This document shows positions 1-8,345 of a stretch of 13,976 bases of DNA, piece by piece. Every line of letters begins with the position of its first letter. The stretch's first letter is position 1. Origin of the DNA: JABCPE02 sp963516475 (GTDB lineage Bacteria > Bacteroidota > Bacteroidia > Flavobacteriales > Weeksellaceae). The position numbers were made by a program, and so were the translations under genes. Location: contig CAUQBR010000022.1 in NCBI GenBank assembly GCA_963516475.1, positions 1 to 13,976 on the forward strand, in the 5' to 3' direction. The notes under the pieces were generated by a model that did not search any database, was not told where the DNA came from, and saw only the letters and a list, made by a program, of their open reading frames with translations.

Positions 1-128
1 GTTTCATACCAATTCCAAAAATCACATTTATAATCTTCGCCAGCGCCCATACGCCAGCCCATAGAAAACTCAGAAAGGGCAGGGTATTCTACCCACTGCG
101 GTGCCATAAATTTGATATTTTTTTTCAT
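1..128 (-). CDS. Small uncharacterised protein, N-terminal part only
   Basis: An open frame on the minus strand begins with ATG at 128-126 and runs off the left edge of the window, giving 42 complete codons. A second ATG at residue 8 is an alternative start. The peptide is rich in aromatic residues and has two striking parts: a WVEYP stretch near residues 12-16, and GWRMGAGEDYKCDFWNWYE at about 24-42. It shows no signal peptide or membrane segment. I do not recognise the family with confidence. It starts 25 bases after the recG stop on the same strand, so it may be the last gene of the recG unit. Support comes from the conserved-looking, low-complexity-free sequence and the tight spacing. The gene is cut by the window, so length and function cannot be judged. 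Confidence 0.6.
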   Translation of the reverse strand, partial: MKKNIKFMAPQWVEYPALSEFSMGWRMGAGEDYKCDFWNWYE

Positions 129-153
129 TTTTAAATCTAATTTTTTTATTCCA

Positions 154-2247
154 TCAGCTGATTCTTCCCCATTTGTTTTTGCCTTTGTATTGTTTTATGT
201 AGTAGTTTTTTAGGGCTTGGTGCTGTTCCTGCTGGAGCGAAGGGTCGGCACGGAGGAGTGCCTCTACGGTATCTTTTGCCGCCTTGATGATGTGTCCGTC
301 TTGGGCTAAATCCAGCCGTTTGAAATCCACCACGCCGCTCTGCTGGGTGCCGAGGATATCGCCTGGCCCACGGAGTTTCATATCCACTTCAGAAATCTTA
401 AAGCCGTCGTTGGTCTCGCACATGGTTTTTATTCGGGTTCGGCTGTCGGAAGACATTTTATCCGAGGTCATCAGGATGCAGTAGCTCTGCTCGGCGCCTC
501 TTCCCACTCTTCCTCTTAGCTGGTGAAGTTGGGAAAGTCCGAAACGCTCAGCACTTTCTATAATCATCACAGAGGCATTGGGAACATTCACGCCGACTTC
601 TATCACCGTAGTAGCGACCATTATATTTGCCTTCCCTGAAGCAAAATACTGCATCGCCTCATCTTTTTCCTGTGGTTTCATCTTTCCGTGAAGCATGGTA
701 ACGGCATAGTCTGGATAAGGAAACGCCTCGGAAACCCGCTCAAAGCCGCCCATCAAGTTTTCATAATCCAAAGCCTCACTTTCCTTAATCAAAGGATAAA
801 CGAAATAAACCTGTCTGCCCTTGTCAATTTCATCTTTGGCAAAACGAAATACTGAGTTTCTGTCCTTTTCTCGCCGATGAGCTGTGATGATGGGCTTTCT
901 TCCCATCGGAAGTTCATCTATCACGGAAACATCCAAATCCGAGTAAAAACTCATCGCCAGCGTTCTTGGAATAGGCGTGGCGGTCATGATGAGAATATGT
1001 GGCGGAATTTTGTTTTTCATCCAAAGTTTTGCCCTTTGTTCCACACCGAAACGGTGCTGTTCATCGATGATAGCAAGACCGAGGTTTTTGAATTTAACCT
1101 TGTCTTCCAGCACGGCATGGGTGCCGACCAAAATATGAAGAGTTCCGTTTTCCAGCTCCGAGTGAATGATTTTTCGTTCAGCGGTTTTGGTAGAACCTGT
1201 TAAAAGTCTGATATTTACGCCCGTTCCGAAAAGCGCCTCGGAAAGGCTGTTGAAATGTTGCTGCGCCAAGATTTCCGTAGGAGCCATCATACAGCTCTGG
1301 AAACCGTTGTCTATCGCTATCAGCATCGAAAGCAGCGCTACCATGGTTTTCCCTGAGCCTACATCTCCCTGCAGAAGGCGGTTCATCTGTATAGGGAGCC
1401 TCATATCGTTTCGGATTTCTTTTAAAACTCTTTTTTGGGCATTGGTCAGCTCAAAAGGCAGTCTGTTTTGATAAAAATCATTGAAAAAATCGCCCACCAA
1501 AGGGAAAGGATTTCCCACTGCCGAAGTCTTATTGTATTGTTTTTTCAAAGCATAGCCGAGCTGGAAGAAGAACGCTTCCTCGAATTTCAGCCGTCTGTCT
1601 GCCTGTTCAAATGCCGAAGTGTCTTTGGGAAAATGAATATTGACAAAGGCTTCCTGTCTTCCCATAAGCTTGAGCGACTGGAGTAGGCTTTGTGGCAGAT
1701 TTTCCTGCACAAGTCCTGTGACATGCCCAAGAATATGCGCTTGGATACCTTGGAAAAATTTTTGATTAAGCCCTCGTTTTGTGATTTTCTCACTGCTCGG
1801 ATAGATAGGGCGAAGTCTGAGTTCTTTCTCTCGTTTTTCTTCCAGTTCTATCTCTGGATGCGCCATAGAAAACTGCTGTCCGAAAAGGCTGACCCTCCCG
1901 AAGATGTAGAGCTCTTTATTGAGCGGAATCTGGTCTTTCAGCCACTGGGTGTATTGGAACCAAACCAAATCCAAAACGCCTGTTTCATCGCGGAACTTCG
2001 CGGAAAGTCTTTTTTGTCCTCTTCCGTAGGTGATTTCTTTTAAATCATAAATCTTCCCTTTTAGCTGGATTTCTACATTTTCTTCCTTTAAATCTGCTAT
2101 TCGGTAGACTTTACTTTTATCCAAATATCGCAGAGGGAAGAAATAGAGAAAATCCTCCACGGTAGAAATTCCCAAAACATTTTTAATCAGTTTGGAGCGT
2201 TCAGGGCCGATGCCTTTTAGATATTCTATGGGAGTAGACAAATCCAA
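154..2247 (-). CDS. recG: ATP-dependent DNA helicase RecG
   Basis: RecG is a monomeric superfamily 2 DNA translocase that remodels stalled replication forks and branched recombination intermediates in the cytoplasm. At 697 residues it is full length. An N-terminal helical and OB-fold wedge region (about 1-150) begins with the typical YLKGIGPERSKLI. The helicase core follows: Walker A GDVGSGKT (294-301), motif II DEQHRFG (395-401), motif III TATPIPRT (422-429), motif VI QLRGRVGRG (576-584), then the RecG signature GPGDILGTQQSG (627-638). The start is a TTG codon at 2247-2245. It fits because it lies a few residues before the conserved N-terminus and the first internal ATG is at residue 128. 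Only six bases separate it from the stop of the purF-like gene, and both share one reading frame, so recG is probably translated from the same message by reinitiation. Identification is secure; the exact start is slightly less so. Confidence 0.97.
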   Translation of the reverse strand: MDLSTPIEYLKGIGPERSKLIKNVLGISTVEDFLYFFPLRYLDKSKVYRIADLKEENVEIQLKGKIYDLKEITYGRGQKRLSAKFRDETGVLDLVWFQYTQWLKDQIPLNKELYIFGRVSLFGQQFSMAHPEIELEEKREKELRLRPIYPSSEKITKRGLNQKFFQGIQAHILGHVTGLVQENLPQSLLQSLKLMGRQEAFVNIHFPKDTSAFEQADRRLKFEEAFFFQLGYALKKQYNKTSAVGNPFPLVGDFFNDFYQNRLPFELTNAQKRVLKEIRNDMRLPIQMNRLLQGDVGSGKTMVALLSMLIAIDNGFQSCMMAPTEILAQQHFNSLSEALFGTGVNIRLLTGSTKTAERKIIHSELENGTLHILVGTHAVLEDKVKFKNLGLAIIDEQHRFGVEQRAKLWMKNKIPPHILIMTATPIPRTLAMSFYSDLDVSVIDELPMGRKPIITAHRREKDRNSVFRFAKDEIDKGRQVYFVYPLIKESEALDYENLMGGFERVSEAFPYPDYAVTMLHGKMKPQEKDEAMQYFASGKANIMVATTVIEVGVNVPNASVMIIESAERFGLSQLHQLRGRVGRGAEQSYCILMTSDKMSSDSRTRIKTMCETNDGFKISEVDMKLRGPGDILGTQQSGVVDFKRLDLAQDGHIIKAAKDTVEALLRADPSLQQEQHQALKNYYIKQYKGKNKWGRIS

Positions 2248-2253
2248 AATGCG

Positions 2254-4155
2254 TTAGTATGCTCTTTCTTTATTACCTTCAAAGAAATTGATGTAGGCTC
2301 TATTCACCACTCTGTTTCCGCCAGCGGTAGGATAGTCTCCAGTGAAATACCAGTCGCCGAGGTTTTTCGGGCAGGCTTTGTGTAGGTTTTCTACGCTTTG
2401 GAAGATGATTTCCACAGGGCAGTTCATTTCCTCAGGAACTAATAATTCTGTTATTTTCGCTGAAATTTCTTCCTCAGAAAATGGTGCATAGATTTCTTTG
2501 ACATAGTTAATGACATGGGAATCTTCTAAATCCACTTGAGATTTACATTTTTCATAAACTTCCTTTATGGTACGGTCAGAACCTCTTTCTTTGTGTAGTT
2601 CTAAAGCCGCCTCGAAAGCCACCAAATCCTCCAAACGCGCCATGTCTATACCATAGCAGTCAGGATAACGAATTTGTGGAGCAGAGGATAGAACGATTAT
2701 TTTTTTCGGATTCAAACGATTTAGAATTCGTAAAATACTGTTTCTCAGTGTGGTTCCTCTTACGATGCTGTCGTCTATAATGACCAGATTGTCAATGTTT
2801 TTTCGGACAGAGCCGTATGTAATGTCGTAAACATGGGCTACCAAATCATTTCGGCTGCTGTCTTCCGTGATGAAAGTACGGAGTTTAGCGTCCTTGATGG
2901 CTACTTTTTCAGTTGTAGGGTGAAGGGATAAAATCTCTTCCAATTTTTCCTCTGAAATGTTGTTTCCTAATTTTAGGATTTGGTTTTTCTTGTATTTGTT
3001 CAGATGGGCATCAGCCTCTTCTATTAGTCCATAAAAAGAGGTCTCCGCAGTGTTCGGAATGTAGGCAAAAACTGTATTTTTCAGGTCTTTATCTACAGAA
3101 TTTAAAATTTTTGGAAAGAGAAGAGCTCCCAATTTTTTTCTTTCTTGATAAATTTCCTTGTCGCTGCCTCGTGAGAAATAAATTCTCTCAAAAGAACATG
3201 CCTTGTAGGGCAGGGTAGGGAGAATTTCTTCTATGGAAACATTTCCGTTTTTCTTGATGATGATAGCTGAGCCTGGGTTTAGCTCTGTAATTTGCTCAAA
3301 ATCAAGATTAAATGCAGTCTGTATAACTGGTCGTTCAGAGGCTACAACTACGATTTCATCATCTTGATAGTAATACGCTGGACGAATACCCGCAGGGTCT
3401 CTAATTACAAAGGCATCACCATGTCCTATGATTCCTGACATAGCATAGCCGCCATCCCATATGTATGCAGATTTTTTGAGGATTTTTGCTACATCCAGCT
3501 GGTTCGGGATTTCTGCCGCAGCATCTTTTTTGGAATAGCCTTCGGCTTTTAGTTTTTGATATAAATTTTCAACTTCAGTGTCTAGGAAATGCCCTATTCT
3601 CTCCATGATGGTCACCGTATCGGTCTGTTCTTTCGGGTGCTGGCCGAGTTCTACCAATTTTTGGAAAAGCTCTTTGGAATTGGTCATATTAAAATTCCCA
3701 GCCACGATGAGGTTGCGGTAAATCCAGTTGTTTTGTCGAAGAAAAGGATGAACACTTTCTATACTGTTTTTCCCAAAAGTCCCATAACGAACATGCCCTA
3801 AAAATACATTCCCAATGTATGGAATCAGCTGTTTCTGGGCTTCTGTATCATCTTTTATTTCTGGATTTTCTTTTAGAATATCGCTGATTCTGGTATTGAT
3901 TTGATTGAAAATATCCTGTATCGGCTGGCTGGCATTAGAACGGATACGGCTGATGTATCTCTCACCAGGCTGCATATCAAATTTTACGCTAGCCAGCCCA
4001 GCACCATCCTGCCCGCGGTTATGCTGTTTTTCTAGCATTAGATACATTTTATTGATACCATAAAAAGGCGTTCCGTACTTCTCTTTATAGTATTCTAAAG
4101 GTTTTAACAGACGAAGCATCGCAATGCCGCATTCATGCTGTAAGTGGTCGCTCAT
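2254..4155 (-). CDS. PurF-type amidophosphoribosyltransferase, long Bacteroidota form
   Basis: Amidophosphoribosyltransferase makes phosphoribosylamine from PRPP and glutamine, the first step of purine synthesis. This 633-residue protein has the two-domain plan of PurF but is longer than the usual 470-510 residues. A short propeptide (MSDHLQHE) precedes Cys9, the expected N-terminal nucleophile after processing. The glutaminase domain then shows QHNRGQDGAG (44-53), GHVRYGT (120-126) and GNFNMTN (153-159). The CSFERIYFSRGSD segment (320-332) is PurF-like. The PRPP-binding loop IIDDSIVRGTT lies at 459-469. Extra residues lie before and after the transferase core. From memory, Bacteroidota often carry a protein of this type in addition to a standard PurF, so it may be a paralogue with a different or regulatory role. 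I therefore give no gene symbol. It follows mutS after a 63-base gap holding a possible terminator, and it directly precedes recG. I saw no convincing promoter of its own. Confidence 0.9.
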   Translation of the reverse strand: MSDHLQHECGIAMLRLLKPLEYYKEKYGTPFYGINKMYLMLEKQHNRGQDGAGLASVKFDMQPGERYISRIRSNASQPIQDIFNQINTRISDILKENPEIKDDTEAQKQLIPYIGNVFLGHVRYGTFGKNSIESVHPFLRQNNWIYRNLIVAGNFNMTNSKELFQKLVELGQHPKEQTDTVTIMERIGHFLDTEVENLYQKLKAEGYSKKDAAAEIPNQLDVAKILKKSAYIWDGGYAMSGIIGHGDAFVIRDPAGIRPAYYYQDDEIVVVASERPVIQTAFNLDFEQITELNPGSAIIIKKNGNVSIEEILPTLPYKACSFERIYFSRGSDKEIYQERKKLGALLFPKILNSVDKDLKNTVFAYIPNTAETSFYGLIEEADAHLNKYKKNQILKLGNNISEEKLEEILSLHPTTEKVAIKDAKLRTFITEDSSRNDLVAHVYDITYGSVRKNIDNLVIIDDSIVRGTTLRNSILRILNRLNPKKIIVLSSAPQIRYPDCYGIDMARLEDLVAFEAALELHKERGSDRTIKEVYEKCKSQVDLEDSHVINYVKEIYAPFSEEEISAKITELLVPEEMNCPVEIIFQSVENLHKACPKNLGDWYFTGDYPTAGGNRVVNRAYINFFEGNKERAY

Positions 4156-4197
4156 AGTTATATTTTGTTTTTATTTAAAAATCTTCTGTAAAAATAC

Positions 4198-4229
4198 AAA
4201 AAAACTAAAGTTGGGATTTTATTTCCCAA
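4198..4229 (-). terminator. Possible intrinsic terminator at the mutS 3' end
   Basis: Read on the minus strand, a 6-bp stem TTGGGA / TCCCAA (arms at 4229-4224 and 4216-4211) encloses a 7-base A-rich loop that contains the mutS stop codon. It is followed by CTTTAG and a run of seven T (4204-4198). The T-run sits six bases after the stem rather than directly after it, so termination may be weak. If it works, it separates mutS from the purF-like gene. Confidence 0.5.
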
Positions 4230-6807
4230 TCATATTTTTGATTTTATTGAGTTTCATCAGGGCTTCTATCGGTGTCAGAGTATTGATGTCTATTTGGGTA
4301 AGTTCTTCTCTTATGCTCTCTAAAGCAGGGTCATCCAGCTGAAAGAAAGAGAGCTGAAGATTTTCCTCGGTCACTCGTTTTATGCTCTCTGTATTTTGGT
4401 CTTGGCTTCGGCTGTTTTCTAAGGTTTTTAGAATTTCCTTTGCTCTATTGACTACTTTTGTAGGCATTCCAGCCAGTTTGGCTACATAGATACCAAAGCT
4501 GTGCTCACTGCCTCCTGCGACTAATTTTCTTAGGAAAATCACATTATTTTTGTTCTCCTGTATAGCGATGTGATAGTTTTTAATTCGGCTAAAACTATTC
4601 TGCATCTCATTGAGCTCGTGATAATGGGTCGCAAATAGCGTTTTTGGCTGTGTAGGGTGCTGGTGGAGGTATTCCGCAATAGCCCAAGCGATGGAAATCC
4701 CGTCATAAGTGGAAGTTCCTCGCCCGATTTCATCTAACAGAATGAGGCTTTGCTCTGTGATGTTGTTCAGAATGTTGGCAGATTCGTTCATTTCCACCAT
4801 GAAGGTGGATTCTCCAGCTGAAATGTTATCCGATGCTCCCACACGGGTAAATATCCTGTCTAGAACACCTATTTCGGCGTGTTTTGCAGGAACAAAACTA
4901 CCAATCTGCGCCAAAAGACAGATGATGGCGGTTTGTCTCAGAACTGCCGATTTACCAGACATGTTGGGACCTGTAACCATCATAATCTGCTGGGTGTCTC
5001 GGTCAAGGAAAATATCATTTGTAATGTATTTTTCGCCCAGAGGCAGGGATTTTTCTATCACGGGATGCCTTCCTTCTTGGATGTTTATTGCGAAATCTTC
5101 ATTTATAATTGGTTTGGTGTAGTTTTCTGCAATCGCAAGTTCCGAAAGTCCTACCGCACAGTCTATTTCTGCAATGGTTTTGGAGTTGTTTTGAATGGTG
5201 TCCATATGCACGAGAACCTGCTCTTCTATTTTTTTGTAGAGCAAATGTTCCAGCTGGGCAATTTTTTCCTCAGCTCCCAGTATCTGTGATTCGTATTCTT
5301 TCAGTTCCTCTGTGATGTACCGCTCTGCATTGACCAGAGTCTGTTTTCTTATCCAGTTTTCAGGAACCTTGTCTTTATGCGTGTTTCGGACTTCTATGTA
5401 ATATCCGAAAACATTATTGAAATCTATTTTTAAACTTGAAATGCCTGTTTTTTCGCTCTCGCGCTGGCACATTTCATCCAAATAGGATTTTCCGCTGTAG
5501 AGGAGGTTTCTCAGTTTGTCCAGTTCTTCGGAAACGCCTTCTTTGATTACATTTCCTTTGTTTATATTTACAGGAAGCTCCTCATTTAGATGGCTTTGGA
5601 GATAATCAATCAGCTCCTTATGACTGTGCAGAGGAGTAATCCAAGCTAAAGCATCTGGATAAGGCAGCAGCAGCTCCTTTATTTTTTCAATGCTTATCAA
5701 ACTATTTCGGAAGTTCCCAAGTTCTTTCGGCGAAATTCTCTCTGCAGCAAGTTTCCCAAGCAGTCGGTCTAGGTCAGAAATAGATTTTAGAAGGTCGTGG
5801 ATATTATATTTTAGATTTTCTTCTTTGTTAAAAAACTCTATCAGAGAGAGCCTTCGGTTAATTTCGTTTACAGATTTCAGCGGAAGAATCATTCTTCTTC
5901 TCAGCAGTCGCCCTCCCATAGGTGTGGTCGTGCGGTCTATGATGTCTAGAAGGCTTTTGCCTTCACTATGGTTGGAATGAATGATTTCCAAATTTCTAAG
6001 CATAAAGCCATCCATCATCAGGTAGTCATCCTGTGGAATGTTTTGTATTTTGGTAATGTGCTGAATGAGAGCGTGATGGGTGTCTTCTACTAAATAAGCG
6101 AAAATAGCACCAGCAGCAGTGATGGCTAATGGAAATTCCTCTATTCCGTAGCCTTTCAGTGATTTTGTTTTGAAATGATTGGTAAGTTTCTCATAAGCGA
6201 AAGGATACTGATAAGCCCAGTCTTCCAGAGCGAAAGTATTTCTGTCTTTTATTTTGTTTGGAAGTTCGGTTTTTCGCTGATAGATAATTTCACTAGGGCT
6301 GAAGGTATGGATGATGTGCATCAGCTTATCCGAATTTCCTTCCGAAACAAGGAATTCTCCTGTGGAAATGTCTACTAGAGCCATGCCGTATTTTTCTTTT
6401 TCACGATGGATAGACAGCAGAAAATTATTCTCTTTGGTGGTGAGAATCTGCTCATTAAAAGTAACTCCCGGCGTAACCAGCTCTGTAACGCCTCTCTTTA
6501 CGATGCCTTTGGTCATCTTTGGGTCTTCCAGCTGGTCACAGATTGCGACACGCAGTCCAGCACGAACCAGTTTGGGAAGGTAGGAATTGAGAGAATGGTG
6601 AGGAAAACCAGCCAGCTCGGTATGTGAGCCGCCGTTATTTCTCTTTGTGAGAACAATGCCCAAAATCTGGGAAGTTCGCACAGCATCTTGCCCAAAGGTT
6701 TCGTAAAAATCCCCCACACGAAAGAGCAGGACAGCATCAGGATATTTAGCTTTGATGTTGTTGTACTGAGCCATCAGCGGAGTTTCTTTTTGTGTCGTTT
6801 TTGCCAT
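4219..6807 (-). CDS. mutS: DNA mismatch repair protein MutS
   Basis: MutS binds base mismatches and small loops in newly replicated DNA and recruits MutL. The 862-residue length matches MutS1 (E. coli 853). The mismatch-recognition Phe-Xaa-Glu is present as F34-Y35-E36 within GDFYETFG, which marks this as a true mismatch-binding MutS rather than MutS2. The lever and clamp domains fill the middle. The ATPase domain has Walker A TGPNMSGKS (612-620) and Walker B LLDEIGRGTST with D692-E693, followed by FATHYHEL. A QLSFF motif at 818-822 lies where E. coli MutS has its beta-clamp-binding peptide. The ATG start at 6807 has a promoter-like TAATTTTG 25 bases upstream. A Bacteroidota-style promoter in the divergent gap with the bestrophin gene probably drives it. 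Nothing is missing or broken, and the identification is secure. Confidence 0.98.
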   Translation of the reverse strand: MAKTTQKETPLMAQYNNIKAKYPDAVLLFRVGDFYETFGQDAVRTSQILGIVLTKRNNGGSHTELAGFPHHSLNSYLPKLVRAGLRVAICDQLEDPKMTKGIVKRGVTELVTPGVTFNEQILTTKENNFLLSIHREKEKYGMALVDISTGEFLVSEGNSDKLMHIIHTFSPSEIIYQRKTELPNKIKDRNTFALEDWAYQYPFAYEKLTNHFKTKSLKGYGIEEFPLAITAAGAIFAYLVEDTHHALIQHITKIQNIPQDDYLMMDGFMLRNLEIIHSNHSEGKSLLDIIDRTTTPMGGRLLRRRMILPLKSVNEINRRLSLIEFFNKEENLKYNIHDLLKSISDLDRLLGKLAAERISPKELGNFRNSLISIEKIKELLLPYPDALAWITPLHSHKELIDYLQSHLNEELPVNINKGNVIKEGVSEELDKLRNLLYSGKSYLDEMCQRESEKTGISSLKIDFNNVFGYYIEVRNTHKDKVPENWIRKQTLVNAERYITEELKEYESQILGAEEKIAQLEHLLYKKIEEQVLVHMDTIQNNSKTIAEIDCAVGLSELAIAENYTKPIINEDFAINIQEGRHPVIEKSLPLGEKYITNDIFLDRDTQQIMMVTGPNMSGKSAVLRQTAIICLLAQIGSFVPAKHAEIGVLDRIFTRVGASDNISAGESTFMVEMNESANILNNITEQSLILLDEIGRGTSTYDGISIAWAIAEYLHQHPTQPKTLFATHYHELNEMQNSFSRIKNYHIAIQENKNNVIFLRKLVAGGSEHSFGIYVAKLAGMPTKVVNRAKEILKTLENSRSQDQNTESIKRVTEENLQLSFFQLDDPALESIREELTQIDINTLTPIEALMKLNKIKNMIGK

Positions 6808-6831
6808 AAAGTGAAATTAGGTTTAAGGGAA

Positions 6832-6839
6832 CAAAATTA
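6832..6839 (-). promoter_or_regulatory. Probable -7 promoter element for mutS
   Basis: The minus strand reads TAATTTTG here, a full match to the Bacteroidota -7 consensus TAnnTTTG. It ends 24 bases before the mutS ATG, a sensible distance. I found no clear TTG -33 element at the expected 17-23 base spacing, and the region is AT-rich, so chance is possible. Confidence 0.45.
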
Positions 6840-6874
6840 AAGAAGATTTCAATAAAATTTTGTTAAAAAAGTAT

Positions 6875-6882
6875 TATTTTTG
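6875..6882 (+). promoter_or_regulatory. Probable -7 promoter element for the bestrophin unit
   Basis: TATTTTTG matches TAnnTTTG fully and ends 37 bases before the bestrophin ATG. A TTTG at 6859-6862 lies only 12 bases upstream, shorter than the usual 17-23, so the -33 element is unclear. The element is back to back with the mutS one in the 112-base divergent gap. Confidence 0.4.
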
Positions 6883-6919
6883 TGCAAATTTAAACTTTTA
6901 GAACTAAAAAAGATATTAT

Positions 6920-7801
6920 ATGCGGGTATATGATAATAAGCACTGGATATCCATACTGCTGAGTATACATAAGTCAGACTCACTAAAAACCTTAAAGTCA
7001 GGGATGATTGCTATGGCTGTATATGCGGCAATAGTGGCTTTTTTGCAGATAGAATATTTTAAAATAGACAAGGATTCTCCGATTAGAAATATTTCCCTCA
7101 TCCACACGCTGCTGGGTTTTGTCTTGTCGATGCTTTTGGTTTTCAGAACTAATACCGCCTATGACCGCTGGTGGGAAGGGCGAAAACTTCTGGGAAGAAT
7201 GGTAAATGACTCCCGAAATTTTGCCATTAAACTCCATGCCATGCTGGATACGGCAGACACCGAAAATAGAGACTTTTTTCAGAAATATCTTTGTTTTTTT
7301 CCTCACTTGCTCAGCAGGCACTTGTCCAAAAAATCCACTAAAATGGAACTGGCACAAGACCAGCATCATACGGAAGTAGAACAACTTCCACATCCGCCTA
7401 ATGCGCTGATTTGGAAGATACAGGAGAGAATTCAGAAATTATATAAAGAGGGTAAAATATCGGGAGAGCAGATGCTCCTGCTGGATTATCATGTCAGAGG
7501 ATTTTTGGAAGTCTGTGGCGGCTGTGAAAGAATCAAAAACACGCCGATTCCTTATTCTTATTCATCTTTTACAAAGAAATTTATCGTCATTTATGTGATT
7601 ACTCTTCCTATCGCCTATTCTATGAGTATAGGGTATCTTATGGTATTTCTTACTGTTTTCGTTTTCTATGTACTGATGAGTATGGAGGTGCTGGCAGAGG
7701 AGATAGAGGAGCCGTTTAACAATGATGAAAATGACCTTCCTATGGAGCTGATAGCTCAGAATATAGAGAAGAATGTAATTCGTATTTTCAGTGAATCCTA
7801 A
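6920..7801 (+). CDS. Bestrophin-like (UPF0187) inner-membrane ion channel protein
   Basis: This 293-residue protein belongs to the bestrophin family of pentameric ion channels. Eukaryotic members conduct anions, while the studied bacterial homologue from Klebsiella is cation-selective, so the ion here is unknown. The N-terminus MRVYDNKHW is typical. Predicted membrane segments lie near 27-45, 60-75 (the pore-neck region), 220-240 and 242-258. The hallmark FRTNTAYDRWWEGRKLLG (75-92) follows the second segment. The GGCERIKNTPIPYSY stretch (200-214) and the acidic EIEEPFNNDENDLP near the C-terminus (261-274) match the conserved family positions, the latter corresponding to the calcium-clasp region of animal bestrophins. 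The ATG start agrees with the family N-terminus and with the promoter-like element upstream. It is the first gene of a plus-strand set and is followed after 12 bases by trmH, which shares its frame. Confidence 0.92.
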   Translation: MRVYDNKHWISILLSIHKSDSLKTLKSGMIAMAVYAAIVAFLQIEYFKIDKDSPIRNISLIHTLLGFVLSMLLVFRTNTAYDRWWEGRKLLGRMVNDSRNFAIKLHAMLDTADTENRDFFQKYLCFFPHLLSRHLSKKSTKMELAQDQHHTEVEQLPHPPNALIWKIQERIQKLYKEGKISGEQMLLLDYHVRGFLEVCGGCERIKNTPIPYSYSSFTKKFIVIYVITLPIAYSMSIGYLMVFLTVFVFYVLMSMEVLAEEIEEPFNNDENDLPMELIAQNIEKNVIRIFSES

Positions 7802-7813
7802 AAAATAATTATT

Positions 7814-8344
7814 TTGGTTCAGAAACTTAAATTAGAAGAGCTGGGGAGAATAGATGTAGAAACATTTAAACAAAGTTCTAAAACTCCACTGGTCATAGTC
7901 CTTGATAATGTGCGCAGTATGCATAATGTAGGAGCAATATTTCGTACAGCAGACGCTTTTTTGATAGAAAAAATCTTACTTTGTGGAATCACGCCGCAGC
8001 CGCCACATAGAGAAATCCATAAGGCTGCGCTAGGAGCTACGGAAAGCGTGGATTGGGCTTATTTTGAGTCCGTTACGGAGGCTTTACAAAATATAAAATC
8101 AGAAGGGTATAGAGTAGTAGGAGTGGAGCAAACTACTGGAAGCCAAATGATTACGGAATTTGATTTTACGAAGAACTCAAAATACGCATTGGTTCTTGGT
8201 AACGAAGTGGAGGGCATCAGTGATGAGGTTCTTCCGCTCTGTGATGACTTCTTGGAGATACCTCAGCAGGGGACTAAACACTCTCTAAATGTGAGTGTTT
8301 GTGGTGGAATTGTGATGTGGGAATTTTTTAAACACTTGAAATAA
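7814..8344 (+). CDS. TrmH/SpoU-family RNA 2'-O-methyltransferase
   Basis: Members of this SPOUT-class family transfer a methyl group from S-adenosylmethionine to a ribose 2'-OH in tRNA or rRNA. All three family motifs are present: motif 1 NVRSMHNVGAIFRTADAF (32-49) with the catalytic-type Arg44, motif 2 LVLGNEVEGISDEV (126-139), and motif 3 IPQQGTKHSLNVSVCGGIVMWE (149-170), which forms the trefoil-knot cofactor site. At 176 residues it is only the knotted catalytic domain. The L30e-like substrate-binding domain found in RlmB-type relatives is absent, so the target RNA cannot be named. The start must be TTG at 7814: the first ATG is residue 36, inside motif 1. It begins 12 bases after the bestrophin stop and in the same frame, and it ends one base before the next gene starts, which suggests co-transcription. 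Confidence 0.93.
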   Translation: MVQKLKLEELGRIDVETFKQSSKTPLVIVLDNVRSMHNVGAIFRTADAFLIEKILLCGITPQPPHREIHKAALGATESVDWAYFESVTEALQNIKSEGYRVVGVEQTTGSQMITEFDFTKNSKYALVLGNEVEGISDEVLPLCDDFLEIPQQGTKHSLNVSVCGGIVMWEFFKHLK

Positions 8345-8345
8345 A

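Noticed and set aside
1690..2043. Open frame of 117 codons on the plus strand opposite recG
   Set aside because: It lies wholly inside recG, whose motifs and full length are clear; the product has no recognisable sequence.
4156..4200. TATTTTTA on the minus strand as a promoter for the purF-like gene
   Set aside because: It misses the last consensus base, has no -33 partner at proper spacing and lies in a very AT-rich stretch.
4709..5289. Two overlapping plus-strand open frames of about 136 codons opposite the mutS ATPase domain
   Set aside because: They are antisense shadows of the strongly conserved Walker region of mutS, with arginine/serine- or aromatic-rich products lacking any family feature.
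6998..7393. Minus-strand open frame of 131 codons opposite the bestrophin gene
   Set aside because: It overlaps the conserved bestrophin core and has no independent support.
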